Shown piece by piece: positions 1 to 6,877 of a stretch of DNA of 45,174 nt. The notes beneath the pieces were generated by a model that had not been told where the DNA came from, did no database searches, and worked only from the letters and a program-made list of their open reading frames with translations. The stretch spans positions 1 to 45,174 of the forward strand of contig CAXYYA010000031.1 of assembly GCA_964293155.1 (NCBI GenBank), given 5' to 3'. The DNA comes from JAQVEB01 sp028698105. Its GTDB lineage: Bacteria > Bacteroidota > Bacteroidia > Bacteroidales > Dysgonomonadaceae. A program made the position numbers and the translations under genes. Every line of letters starts with the position of its first letter. Positions within the stretch are counted from its first letter, which is position 1.

Positions 1-14
1 GGAAAGTTGGCCAT
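1..14 (-). CDS. Possible start of a gene leaving the window (partial)
   Basis: An ATG on the minus strand at 14-12 opens a frame reading M-A-N-F-P before the window ends. It lies 38 bases beyond the rfbD stop in the same direction. In several Bacteroidales the gene after DUF4924-rfbD is prfC (release factor 3), so prfC is a guess from context only. Five residues cannot identify it, and the ATG may be chance. Confidence 0.2.
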
Positions 15-52
15 CGCTTTCTTATATCTTATTTTTTAACTCTGGATTCGCA

Positions 53-1015
53 TTAATTATTAATTTTCAATTTACCGATGCACCTTTCAAGCGCTTCGTC
101 CCATTTGGGGACTTCCACGTGAAACGTATTTTTTATCTTGAAAATATCCATCACGCTGTATGCCGGGCGCTCGGCAACGGTTTTATATTCTTCGGTTTTA
201 ATCGGGTTGAGCGTACAGCGTTCTATTCCGGCCAACTCTTTTATCTTGGCGGCAAAATGGAACCAGGTGGTTTCTCCCGCGTTGGAAAAATGATAAATAC
301 CCGGCTTCCACTCGGTTTGTTCCGCATCTTCCATGATTACGAGGATCATTTCGGCCAAATCGGCCGCGTAAGTTGGAGAACCTTTCTGATCCGCAACGAT
401 ATTTAGTTCGTCGCGTTCGTTCATCAGGCGGATCATGGTTTTCACGAAATTATTGCCAAACTCCGAATACAACCACGATGTGCGGATGATAATCGCATCG
501 TGCAACGCTTCCAGAATAGCTTCCTCGCCTTTTAACTTCGATTTCCCGTAAACCGATTGCGGATTAGGCCGCACATTTTCCAGGTACGGGATCACGGATT
601 TGCCATCGAACACATAATCGGTGGAAATATGGATCATTTTAGCGTCGTGCTTATTGGCCGCCACGGCCAGATTTTCGGGCCCGTTGTAATTCACCCTGTA
701 AGCCGTTTCAACATCCTCTTCGGCCTTGTCCACCGCCGTGTAAGCGGCACAATTCACGATATAGCGGATGGAATGCTCGCGCACGAAGTCATCAACCTGC
801 CGGGCATCGGTAATATCCAGTTCGCCCATATCGGTGAAGATAAAATAAAACGAATTGTTGCTCATTTCCTGACGCTTACGCAACTCGTTGCCCAATTGTC
901 CGTTAGCGCCCGTTATCAGAACATTTTTCTGCACTAATCCGTAATAGTTTTCCTGCCGGCGTGTAACGGTTTCCGTTCCGCCCAAATGTTTGCTTGAACC
1001 TGTGTAAATTGGCAT
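53..1015 (-). CDS. rfbD: dTDP-4-dehydrorhamnose reductase
   Basis: RfbD reduces dTDP-4-keto-L-rhamnose to dTDP-L-rhamnose with NAD(P)H in the cytoplasm, the last step in making the rhamnose donor for surface polysaccharide. The protein is an extended short-chain dehydrogenase: the Rossmann motif TGANGQLG follows the start, ISTDYVFDG comes mid-protein, and YGKSK carries the catalytic Tyr and Lys. The ATG at 1015 lies three bases after the DUF4924 stop, which suggests translational coupling, but it gives about 27 N-terminal residues with no match to the family. A GTG at 934 would begin directly before KNVLITGANGQLG, where family members usually start. The longer form is listed and the start is unsettled; the function is secure. 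Confidence 0.93.
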   Translation of the reverse strand: MPIYTGSSKHLGGTETVTRRQENYYGLVQKNVLITGANGQLGNELRKRQEMSNNSFYFIFTDMGELDITDARQVDDFVREHSIRYIVNCAAYTAVDKAEEDVETAYRVNYNGPENLAVAANKHDAKMIHISTDYVFDGKSVIPYLENVRPNPQSVYGKSKLKGEEAILEALHDAIIIRTSWLYSEFGNNFVKTMIRLMNERDELNIVADQKGSPTYAADLAEMILVIMEDAEQTEWKPGIYHFSNAGETTWFHFAAKIKELAGIERCTLNPIKTEEYKTVAERPAYSVMDIFKIKNTFHVEVPKWDEALERCIGKLKINN

Positions 1016-1018
1016 AAT

Positions 1019-1552
1019 TTATTCAATTTCTTCTTTGTCTATTGTTTTGTATTTTTCAGCAAGTAAACGCAACAAATTACGAATTTGTTCCACCGCCTGC
1101 TGCGTTTCTGCAGATATTTCTTTCTTTTGAAGTTTAAGCAGCAGATAACCGTACAATGCCGTTAAACAGGTTTCGAGTTCGGTAACATCTTTCTTTTCCG
1201 ATTTCGCCCGAAGCGCCACAATATGCGGCAGGGTTTTGTAATACGTAGCAATGTAGGCCGATTCCTGCGGGTTATTCAACAAGCGCAGATGCGCATCGGT
1301 GAGGTCAATCAGGATATTTTTGTTGACCTGCAAATGGCCGTCGTGCTGTACGTTTTCCGATTTCATCATCAGGATCAGCCCTTCGTACCAATCGCGCGCT
1401 TCTTTTGCATCCTCTTCCGACAAATTCATCGGAGCGATCAGATTCTTTTCGATCTTATCCATATCCAACTCATAGACGCGCAGCAAATCTTCTATTTGCC
1501 ACATGTAGAGCAGGTATTCGGCTATGTTGTCTTGTTTGTTTGGGGCGTTCAT
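1019..1552 (-). CDS. DUF4924 family protein
   Basis: A 177-residue, mostly helical, charged cytoplasmic protein with no signal peptide or membrane segment. The N-terminal stretch NIAEYLLYMWQIEDLLR and the central INKNILIDLTDAHLRLLN match my recollection of DUF4924, a Bacteroidota-restricted family of unknown function commonly found directly upstream of rfbD. The ATG at 1552 is clear and the stop lies three bases before the rfbD ATG, so the two are probably cotranscribed. Nothing in the sequence indicates an activity: there is no nucleotide-binding motif and no conserved Cys/His cluster. Confidence 0.85.
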   Translation of the reverse strand: MNAPNKQDNIAEYLLYMWQIEDLLRVYELDMDKIEKNLIAPMNLSEEDAKEARDWYEGLILMMKSENVQHDGHLQVNKNILIDLTDAHLRLLNNPQESAYIATYYKTLPHIVALRAKSEKKDVTELETCLTALYGYLLLKLQKKEISAETQQAVEQIRNLLRLLAEKYKTIDKEEIE

Positions 1553-1566
1553 TATTCAGATTTAGA

Positions 1567-1638
1567 GCTTCTCCCTAAATCCCTCTCCACAAGAGAGGGA
1601 CTTCCGTTCTCCCCTTTGGGGGAGTTAGAGGGGGCGCG
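1567..1638. repeat. Double-hairpin intergenic repeat (CCCTCTC / CTCCCCC type)
   Basis: A C/G-rich element lies between the divergent DUF4924 and MBL-fold genes. It holds two adjacent hairpins: CCCTCTC 1581-1587 with GAGAGGG 1593-1599, and CTCCCC 1609-1614 with GGGGAG 1619-1624. Its chance minus-strand reading contains PPLTPPKG, a peptide often met in spurious ORFs of Bacteroidota genomes, which points to a dispersed non-coding repeat family. Confidence 0.7.
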
Positions 1639-1652
1639 TAAATTATTTTTAG

Positions 1653-1660
1653 TAATTTTG
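1653..1660 (+). promoter_or_regulatory. -7 element of the MBL-fold gene
   Basis: TAATTTTG fits the Bacteroidota -7 consensus TAnnTTTG and lies 19 bases before the ATG at 1680, so the leader would be very short. No clear -33 TTTG is seen. Confidence 0.6.
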
Positions 1661-1679
1661 CCACAAAAATACAACTTTT

Positions 1680-2462
1680 ATGCTCAAGTTTCAAATCATA
1701 GAGTCGGGATATTTTTGGGGAGACGGCGGCGTGATGTTTGGCCCGGTACCGAGAAAATATTGGTCGAAGAAGTATAAAACAGACGAAAACAACATGTGCG
1801 AGATGTCGCTCCGATGCTTGTTTATCGAAACGGAAAAACGGAAGATCATCGTAGATACCGGTATCGGACAAAAAGATCACGCGAAGCTTAAATTCTACAA
1901 ACCGCACAATATGAAAGACATAACGGAAGAAATCCGCAAGATCGGTTTCGCTCCCGAAGAGGTTACGGATGTTATTCTCACGCACCTGCATTTCGATCAT
2001 TGCGGCGGCAGTACCGTACTGAACGAAAAGGGGGAAATTGTGCCCACCTTCCCAAATGCCATCTACCGCGTGAGTTTGAAGCAATGGGAAAATTACCGGA
2101 ATCCCCGACTTTTTGAAGAAGATTCGTTTTTCTCCGAAAATATTGAGCCGGTTTTTAATGCGGGACAGTTGCAATTTGTGGAAAACGACGAACAGTGGGA
2201 CGAAAACATCCGGCTGGAAATTTATGATGGCCACACACTCGGACAAATTATCGTTTTGTTTGATACCGACGAAGGAAATTTCGCTTTCCCCGGCGATGTG
2301 GTGCCGACATCGTTGAATTTGTCCCTTGGCTGGCTTTCAGCCTACGATAACAACGCGGCGCTGGCCATGGAGGAGAAAAAGCGCTTCCTTGACAAAGCAA
2401 AAAAAGATAAGCGTACGCTTATTTTTTATCACGACGCTTATACGCCGACGGCGAAAGTGTGA
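1680..2462 (+). CDS. MBL-fold metallohydrolase
   Basis: A 260-residue metallo-beta-lactamase-fold hydrolase. The metal-binding motif HLHFDH lies near residues 101-106, a conserved Asp-Gly-His follows in DGHTLGQI, another Asp in FAFPGDVVPT, and a late His in FYHDAY. This arrangement, without a signal peptide, resembles the cytoplasmic N-acyl-homoserine-lactonase-like and related branch of the superfamily, which usually binds two zinc or iron ions. The substrate cannot be told from sequence. It has its own promoter and is followed closely by the hydrolase at 2520, which has a separate promoter. Confidence 0.85.
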   Translation: MLKFQIIESGYFWGDGGVMFGPVPRKYWSKKYKTDENNMCEMSLRCLFIETEKRKIIVDTGIGQKDHAKLKFYKPHNMKDITEEIRKIGFAPEEVTDVILTHLHFDHCGGSTVLNEKGEIVPTFPNAIYRVSLKQWENYRNPRLFEEDSFFSENIEPVFNAGQLQFVENDEQWDENIRLEIYDGHTLGQIIVLFDTDEGNFAFPGDVVPTSLNLSLGWLSAYDNNAALAMEEKKRFLDKAKKDKRTLIFYHDAYTPTAKV

Positions 2463-2473
2463 TCTTTTTTTGT

Positions 2474-2481
2474 TATTTTTG
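2474..2481 (+). promoter_or_regulatory. -7 element of the S9-like hydrolase gene
   Basis: TATTTTTG fits TAnnTTTG and lies 38 bases before the ATG at 2520. Confidence 0.5.
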
Positions 2482-2519
2482 CATAATCGTAAATCTCATA
2501 AAACAATAACCTTACGGAT

Positions 2520-3599
2520 ATGAAAAGAACCCTTACCTGCCTTTTTGTTGCGATATTGAGCCTTGGCACTCTTTTTTCGCAGGAAAAAGATTCGCTTCAG
2601 GTGAAAATACGATCGTTGGAGCAGAAAGTTTCCGATTACGAGCACCGATTCGATATCCTCGAAAAACAAATTGACGACCTAATGTGGTGGCAGCGCCTGG
2701 GCGAAACGGCGTATGTGGACAAAGTGCGCCTCACCGGCACGCCGCGCTGGAAAGCGAAAAATCCCGACGACCGCTTTGCCGGAAACAAATTGCAATTCTA
2801 TGCCTACGTTTTCGTTCCGAAAGGGATAGACGTAAATAAAAAATATCCGCTCATTGTGCTGCCGCACAGCGGCGTACACGCCAATTTCTCAACTTATTAC
2901 GCGCATATTGTGAAGGAACTGATCGCGCAGGGATACGTGGTGGTTTCGGCTGAATACCGCGGCAGTACGGGCTACGGCAAAGATGTATATGAAAACATTG
3001 ACTACGGCGGCCGCGAGAACGACGATGTGCTGGAAAGCCGCAATTACATGATCGAAAACTACGCTTTTGTGGACTCCACACGCGTGGGCGTGGTTGGCTG
3101 GAGTCACGGCGGAATGATCTCGCTGATGCAGATACTGCAACATGGTGATAAATACCGGTGCGCCTTTGCGGGCGTTCCCGTAAGTGATCTGGAGAACCGG
3201 CTGGCATCGCACGACGCGGATTACACGGCGCTCTACACGGCCGATTACCACGTAGGTCAGTCACCGCAGGAAAATCCCGATGAATATGCCCGCCGCTCGC
3301 CCACGCACTACACGAAAAACCTGAACAAACCGCTGCTCATCTACACCAACACCAACGATAACGACGTGTATGTGGAAGAAGTGAAACTGATGATCGAAGC
3401 GCTTCAGCACGAAGGAAAACCCTTTGAATACAGATTTTTTCAGGACGCCTCCGGCCGCCTCGCCTTCGACCGCATCGACAGTAAGGAAGCCACCGATATC
3501 CGGTTCATGGTGCATAAATTTTTAGAACGCTACCTGAATCCGCCTAAACCGTTTAAATCGGCAAAAGAAATGTGCGTGGCGGCGTATGGGTTTAATTAG
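2520..3599 (+). CDS. Secreted prolyl-oligopeptidase (S9)-like alpha/beta hydrolase, catalytic His apparently replaced
   Basis: A 359-residue exported protein with a signal peptide (about residues 1-20), a short coiled coil (about 26-55) and an alpha/beta-hydrolase domain. The nucleophile elbow GWSHGG places Ser at 195. IYTNTNDNDV (about 274-283) carries the expected acid, Asp280 or Asp282. Where relatives as I recall them have the catalytic His in a GGHSF-like motif, this protein reads GRLAF with Leu at about 314; the following DRID is retained. It is therefore either a non-catalytic homologue or one using another residue. The reading frame is otherwise intact at the family's usual length. 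It ends just before a shared convergent terminator. Confidence 0.85.
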   Translation: MKRTLTCLFVAILSLGTLFSQEKDSLQVKIRSLEQKVSDYEHRFDILEKQIDDLMWWQRLGETAYVDKVRLTGTPRWKAKNPDDRFAGNKLQFYAYVFVPKGIDVNKKYPLIVLPHSGVHANFSTYYAHIVKELIAQGYVVVSAEYRGSTGYGKDVYENIDYGGRENDDVLESRNYMIENYAFVDSTRVGVVGWSHGGMISLMQILQHGDKYRCAFAGVPVSDLENRLASHDADYTALYTADYHVGQSPQENPDEYARRSPTHYTKNLNKPLLIYTNTNDNDVYVEEVKLMIEALQHEGKPFEYRFFQDASGRLAFDRIDSKEATDIRFMVHKFLERYLNPPKPFKSAKEMCVAAYGFN

Positions 3600-3606
3600 A
3601 GACAAG

Positions 3607-3640
3607 AAAGCCGAACTTTTGAGGGTTCGGCTTTTTCTTT
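3607..3640 (+). terminator. Bidirectional terminator between convergent genes
   Basis: A perfect 10-bp stem, AAAGCCGAAC 3607-3616 with GTTCGGCTTT 3625-3634, followed by a T-rich run on the plus strand. It lies between the S9-like gene and the converging M56 gene, whose stop is at 3640-3642. Confidence 0.8.
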
Positions 3641-5388
3641 TACTTTTCAGCGTCCTTTTTCGTAATAATAATCACGCCGTTTTTACCGTCTTCACCATAG
3701 ATTGCTGTCGCCGCGTTGTCTTTCAGCACATCTATGGATTCAATCTCATCGGGTTGTATGGAAATGATCTCAAAATCTTTCGGCATTTTTTTGCCATCAA
3801 TAACGTACAGCGGTTTTTTATCGGGAGTTACCCCTCTCAACCTTGCGTCGCCCTGTTTTGTCGTGATCAAAACCACCCCGTCTTTGCCTTTATCACCGTA
3901 TATAGACTTAGCGGAAGCATCTTTTAACACCGAAATGGATTCAATATCGTCCGGCTTTACATTGTCCATTGTCTCTACTTCCACTCCATCTACTATAATT
4001 AATGGTTTTTGACCAATTGCACCGGAGGCACCGCGTATTTCGATCCGCGATTGGTTTTCGTTCGTGTGCACACCGGCCACTTCTCCTTTCAGATCGCTCA
4101 CCATACCCGTTTCCACAACATCATCGGGTTGCAGCACGATGGACAGCTTCGTCTGGTCTTTCTCCACAGTATATTCAAACGCCTTGTAGCCAATAGCCGC
4201 AAACCTCAGCACATCGCCTTTCTCAGCCTTAATCACAAAATTTCCCTGGGGGTCGGTAATAGTTCCTACGTTTGATCCTTTAATAACTACCGCTACACCC
4301 GCCATAAAACCGTCTTTGCCTTGCACACGGCCCGAAACGGTAAGTTTTTCATCTTTCAAATTTTCCTTGGCCCTAATTTCCACGCTTCCCAACTCCAGCG
4401 GATTTTGAGTTACATCCACCGTTTGATTTGCGATAATTAAAGAGTCTTTAACAGGTGTGGTAATTGTTTCATTTTTGGAAATATTCTCTACCTCCTTTTC
4501 CACCACTTTCGCATTCAGTTTCGGAACCGAAAGCACGATCATTGCCATAGCCAAAACGGGAAGTCCGATGGCGTAGGCCCATTTTTTACGGTTGTTTGTT
4601 TTGTTTTTCATCATCATTGTAATTCGTTTGTGCAAATCGCGCTGGCGGAAATTGTTGGCCAAAGCAAATTTATGCTCGCCCACGCTTTTGCGGATTAATA
4701 AAAGTTGATATTGTTTCGCATCGATGCCGTTGTTAAGTACCTGCTCGTCGGCCTGATATTCGTGTACCGACTGAACTTCGCGGCGCAGCAGCCACGAGAA
4801 GGGATTGAACCAGAAGGCGCACGTGAACAGGTCGAAAAAGATCATGTCCAGCGAGTGGTACAGGTGGATGTGCGCCCGTTCGTGGTTGATGATGGCTCGG
4901 TTGTCGGCCGAAACATCTTTGCGCGACAACACGATGTACCTCATCCAACTGAACGGCGAAATATCCGTATCGGTCACGCACAGAACCGTATCATCGGCAA
5001 GCGTTTGCTTGTCCGATCTCCGGATAATGGATACCAGTTGCCCCAACCCGATAAGGTACCGCACGAGCGCAAACAAAAACCCGATCGCAAAGATTGCCGA
5101 AAGCAATCCGATCCACGGAATTTCGATGGATGGTTGCGGCGCGACGAATTCGGTTACGGGTATTTCCGAAAAATCCATCGTAAACGTTTCGGTAACCGGC
5201 GGAGCTTCCTTTTCGGGCAGCAGGTTAAACCGGAAAAGCGGAAGCGCGGCCACCAGCATCGCAATGAGGATCAGCGAAAACCGGTTGAAACGGTGAAACG
5301 TGTTTTTCCCGAAAAACAGTTTGTAAAAACCGTAAAAAAGCGCCATGAGCACAGATGCGCGAAGCAGGTAGTATAAAAATTGTTCCAT
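3640..5388 (-). CDS. M56 (BlaR1/MecR1-like) membrane peptidase with carboxypeptidase-regulatory-like domain and two TonB-plug-like repeats
   Basis: A 582-residue inner-membrane protein. Membrane segments lie near residues 5-25, 37-56, 92-114, 182-200 and 268-290. The zinc-peptidase site is HERAH (169-173), with a distal EYQAD (210-214) supplying a third ligand, as in BlaR1/MecR1 sensors that inactivate a BlaI/MecI repressor. Past the last membrane segment is a CarboxypepD_reg-like beta domain (about 349-420), then two copies of a SusC-plug-like segment, about 462-512 and 525-577, each with DGxx, ESIxVLKD, IYG and an ITxK ending. There is no penicillin-binding domain, so the ligand is probably not a beta-lactam. 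The blaI-like gene is 121 bases upstream, making a two-gene sensor-repressor module. Confidence 0.88.
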   Translation of the reverse strand: MEQFLYYLLRASVLMALFYGFYKLFFGKNTFHRFNRFSLILIAMLVAALPLFRFNLLPEKEAPPVTETFTMDFSEIPVTEFVAPQPSIEIPWIGLLSAIFAIGFLFALVRYLIGLGQLVSIIRRSDKQTLADDTVLCVTDTDISPFSWMRYIVLSRKDVSADNRAIINHERAHIHLYHSLDMIFFDLFTCAFWFNPFSWLLRREVQSVHEYQADEQVLNNGIDAKQYQLLLIRKSVGEHKFALANNFRQRDLHKRITMMMKNKTNNRKKWAYAIGLPVLAMAMIVLSVPKLNAKVVEKEVENISKNETITTPVKDSLIIANQTVDVTQNPLELGSVEIRAKENLKDEKLTVSGRVQGKDGFMAGVAVVIKGSNVGTITDPQGNFVIKAEKGDVLRFAAIGYKAFEYTVEKDQTKLSIVLQPDDVVETGMVSDLKGEVAGVHTNENQSRIEIRGASGAIGQKPLIIVDGVEVETMDNVKPDDIESISVLKDASAKSIYGDKGKDGVVLITTKQGDARLRGVTPDKKPLYVIDGKKMPKDFEIISIQPDEIESIDVLKDNAATAIYGEDGKNGVIIITKKDAEK

Positions 5389-5397
5389 AATTTTTTC

Positions 5398-5515
5398 GGT
5401 TGTAATTCGATAGTAATTCAGTAGATATTCAATTGATATTCGGTTGTTTCGTTGAACATATCACCGCCACGACGAATATCACGAACGAAGTGAGTGAATT
5501 ACAATTGAATTACTT
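5398..5515. repeat. Inverted arrays of 11-bp units between blaI-like and M56 genes
   Basis: On the plus strand four consecutive 11-bp units end in ATTC: 5398-5408, 5409-5419, 5420-5430 and 5431-5441. The right side of the spacer holds the same words inverted (GAATATC near 5475, GAATTAC twice between about 5497 and 5515). The two halves could pair into a long imperfect stem in the RNA between the two coding regions. Confidence 0.65.
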
Positions 5516-5869
5516 TTCTTTTGTTACTTCATCCAACAGTTTTCTAATCTCTTCCACCGAAATGTTTTCGTCTTTGATGAGCGACGAAACCACGCTCAGG
5601 TACGAATTATCGAAATACTTCTTCACCACGTTCTTCAGCGTGCCGTTGCGGTATTCCTCTTCACTGATCACGGCAAAATAACGGTACGTTGTTCCCAGCG
5701 CTTCGTGCGACAGAAATCCTTTTTCTTCGAGCATCCGCACGAAGGTTGATAACGTATTGAAATGCGGTTTGGGATCGGGGTACATTTCCACGAGCTGTTT
5801 CACGAACAACGCTTCGTTTTCCCAAAAATAGCGCATCACTTCTTCTTCTTTGGCTGTTAATTCTTTCAT
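5510..5869 (-). CDS. BlaI/MecI/CopY-family transcriptional repressor
   Basis: A 119-residue winged-helix DNA-binding protein. The N-terminal pattern KELTAKEEEVMRYFWENEAL, then PHFNTLSTFVRMLEEKGFL (recognition helix and wing) and a C-terminal helical dimerisation tail are typical of BlaI/MecI. These dimers hold their own operon off until a membrane M56 peptidase triggers their inactivation. The partner M56 gene follows in the same direction. A -7 element and A/T-rich dyads lie upstream, consistent with autoregulation. Symbol left blank because the inducer is unlikely to be a beta-lactam. Confidence 0.92.
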   Translation of the reverse strand: MKELTAKEEEVMRYFWENEALFVKQLVEMYPDPKPHFNTLSTFVRMLEEKGFLSHEALGTTYRYFAVISEEEYRNGTLKNVVKKYFDNSYLSVVSSLIKDENISVEEIRKLLDEVTKEK

Positions 5870-5989
5870 TTTTTGAGACTGTTAGCCTATTGGAATTTAG
5901 ACCGTTAGACTTAGTGAATTTTATTGTTAAGTGTCGGATGACCGATGACGGATGTCGTCGGCATCTGATGTCTGATTTTAATCATACTG

Positions 5990-5997
5990 CAAATATA
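5990..5997 (-). promoter_or_regulatory. -7 element of the blaI-like operon
   Basis: On the minus strand TATATTTG matches TAnnTTTG. It is directly preceded by the word TTTTAGTTA, a candidate repressor half-site, so a bound repressor would cover the promoter. The leader to the ATG at 5869 would be about 115 bases. Confidence 0.65.
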
Positions 5998-6060
5998 ACT
6001 AAAACTTTTCGTTTATGAACTAATTATTTTAGTTAAATAAACTGTATTTTTTAGTTAAAA
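5996..6060. promoter_or_regulatory. Candidate repressor operator sites upstream of blaI-like gene
   Basis: Three copies of TAACTAAAA/TTTTAGTTA lie near 5996-6004, 6027-6035 and 6050-6058, and a perfect dyad AACTAA-N5-TTAGTT occupies 6018-6034. Position next to the -7 element suggests autorepression by the BlaI-like protein. This is inference; the known BlaI consensus differs. Confidence 0.5.
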
Positions 6061-6074
6061 TTAATGTAAAAAGA

Positions 6075-6101
6075 AAAACCGATTGAAAATCAATCGGTTT
6101 T
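6075..6101 (-). terminator. Terminator of the SPFH operon
   Basis: A 12-bp stem, 6075-6086 with 6090-6101, loop AAA. On the minus strand it is followed by TTTCTTTTT. A second hairpin (CTGGTT-TAG-AACCAG) sits between it and the gene stop at 6144. Confidence 0.75.
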
Positions 6102-6143
6102 AAGAGCATAAAGTATCATCTGGTTTAGAACCAGCCGATGCTT

Positions 6144-6314
6144 TTAGGTTTTATTTTTCAGCCGCCCGTTTTTCTTGAGCGCCTGATCCAGAATCCACTG
6201 TATCTGTCCGTTCACGCTTCGGAACTCGTCGGCAGCCCATTTTTCGATGGCTTCCATCGTCTCCGAATCCAATCGCAGGGCGAAATTCTTGGTTGTCTTT
6301 TCTTTTTTAGCCAT
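6144..6314 (-). CDS. Small Arc/ribbon-helix-helix-type DNA-binding protein
   Basis: A 56-residue protein, MAKKEKTTKNFALRLDSETM followed by an acidic-aromatic helix and a basic tail. FALRLDSETMEAIEKWAADEF followed by SVNGQIQWILDQAL fits a ribbon-helix-helix fold: one beta strand and two helices, with NGQIQWIL as the second-helix core seen in Arc-family proteins. Its ATG directly follows the TAA of the upstream DUF6141-like gene with no spacer, so the two are almost certainly translated from one mRNA. It may regulate the operon or act on the SPFH complex; neither can be shown here. Confidence 0.85.
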   Translation of the reverse strand: MAKKEKTTKNFALRLDSETMEAIEKWAADEFRSVNGQIQWILDQALKKNGRLKNKT

Positions 6315-6842
6315 TTATTCCTCTTTCTTGCCTAATAGGGTAAGTGTTTCGGATATCGTGTCGGGACGATGCGTTCCGATAAGTATTTTTTTACCGTTTT
6401 TGAGAATGAGCTGCAGTCCGGCGTTTCCTGCCGTTTTGTAAACAACTTCGCTTTTCATGCGAAATCCGGCCACCCGAAAGCGTATTCCCCATCCGCCATA
6501 CTTCAACATCGGGTTGTATTTTTTAATGTATGCCGACTGAACAACATCCCAGCCATACAGCTTATAGCGAATTTGAAACGGGAAAAATTTCACATAAATT
6601 CCTTCGGAATTAATGAATGTATGCAATCTGGAGCTGAGAATTGCGACCGTCAGGGCAAGAAACAGGATTGCGGTGAATACAAGCAACGTATTGTTCATCG
6701 GATTATTACCGAAGGGTTTACTGAATATCAACTGCTGAACGCCGCCGTATATAAATATTCCGTTCGCTGCGATCAACACCGCCATCACCCACCATTGGCG
6801 AAAACGCTGCACTTCGTAAAATTCAACCGGTTCTTTTTTCAT
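6315..6842 (-). CDS. DUF6141-like two-pass membrane protein
   Basis: A 175-residue protein with two hydrophobic segments (about residues 17-37 and 48-68) and then a soluble beta-rich domain with SEGIYVKFFPFQIRYKLYGW and GGWGIRFRV. The layout resembles bacterial PH-like domain membrane proteins. I recall a similar sequence as DUF6141, though this naming is from memory. It lies 35 bases downstream of the SPFH gene and abuts the small Arc-type gene, so the three form one operon. No enzymatic motif is visible. It is probably a membrane partner of the SPFH oligomer (inference). Confidence 0.75.
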   Translation of the reverse strand: MKKEPVEFYEVQRFRQWWVMAVLIAANGIFIYGGVQQLIFSKPFGNNPMNNTLLVFTAILFLALTVAILSSRLHTFINSEGIYVKFFPFQIRYKLYGWDVVQSAYIKKYNPMLKYGGWGIRFRVAGFRMKSEVVYKTAGNAGLQLILKNGKKILIGTHRPDTISETLTLLGKKEE

Positions 6843-6877
6843 TGCTCATTGATGTTAAACAACTGCTGTTTTGGAAT

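Noticed and set aside
1575..2246. 223-residue minus-strand frame opposite the MBL-fold gene
   Set aside because: It is a shadow of a clear gene on the plus strand and runs out through the CCCTC repeat.
2851..3264. 137-residue Arg/Pro-rich minus-strand frame
   Set aside because: Composition is that of an antisense reading of the S9-like gene; no independent support.
5398..5441. CRISPR-like or minisatellite array
   Set aside because: Units are only 11 bp with no spacers; kept as a short tandem repeat.
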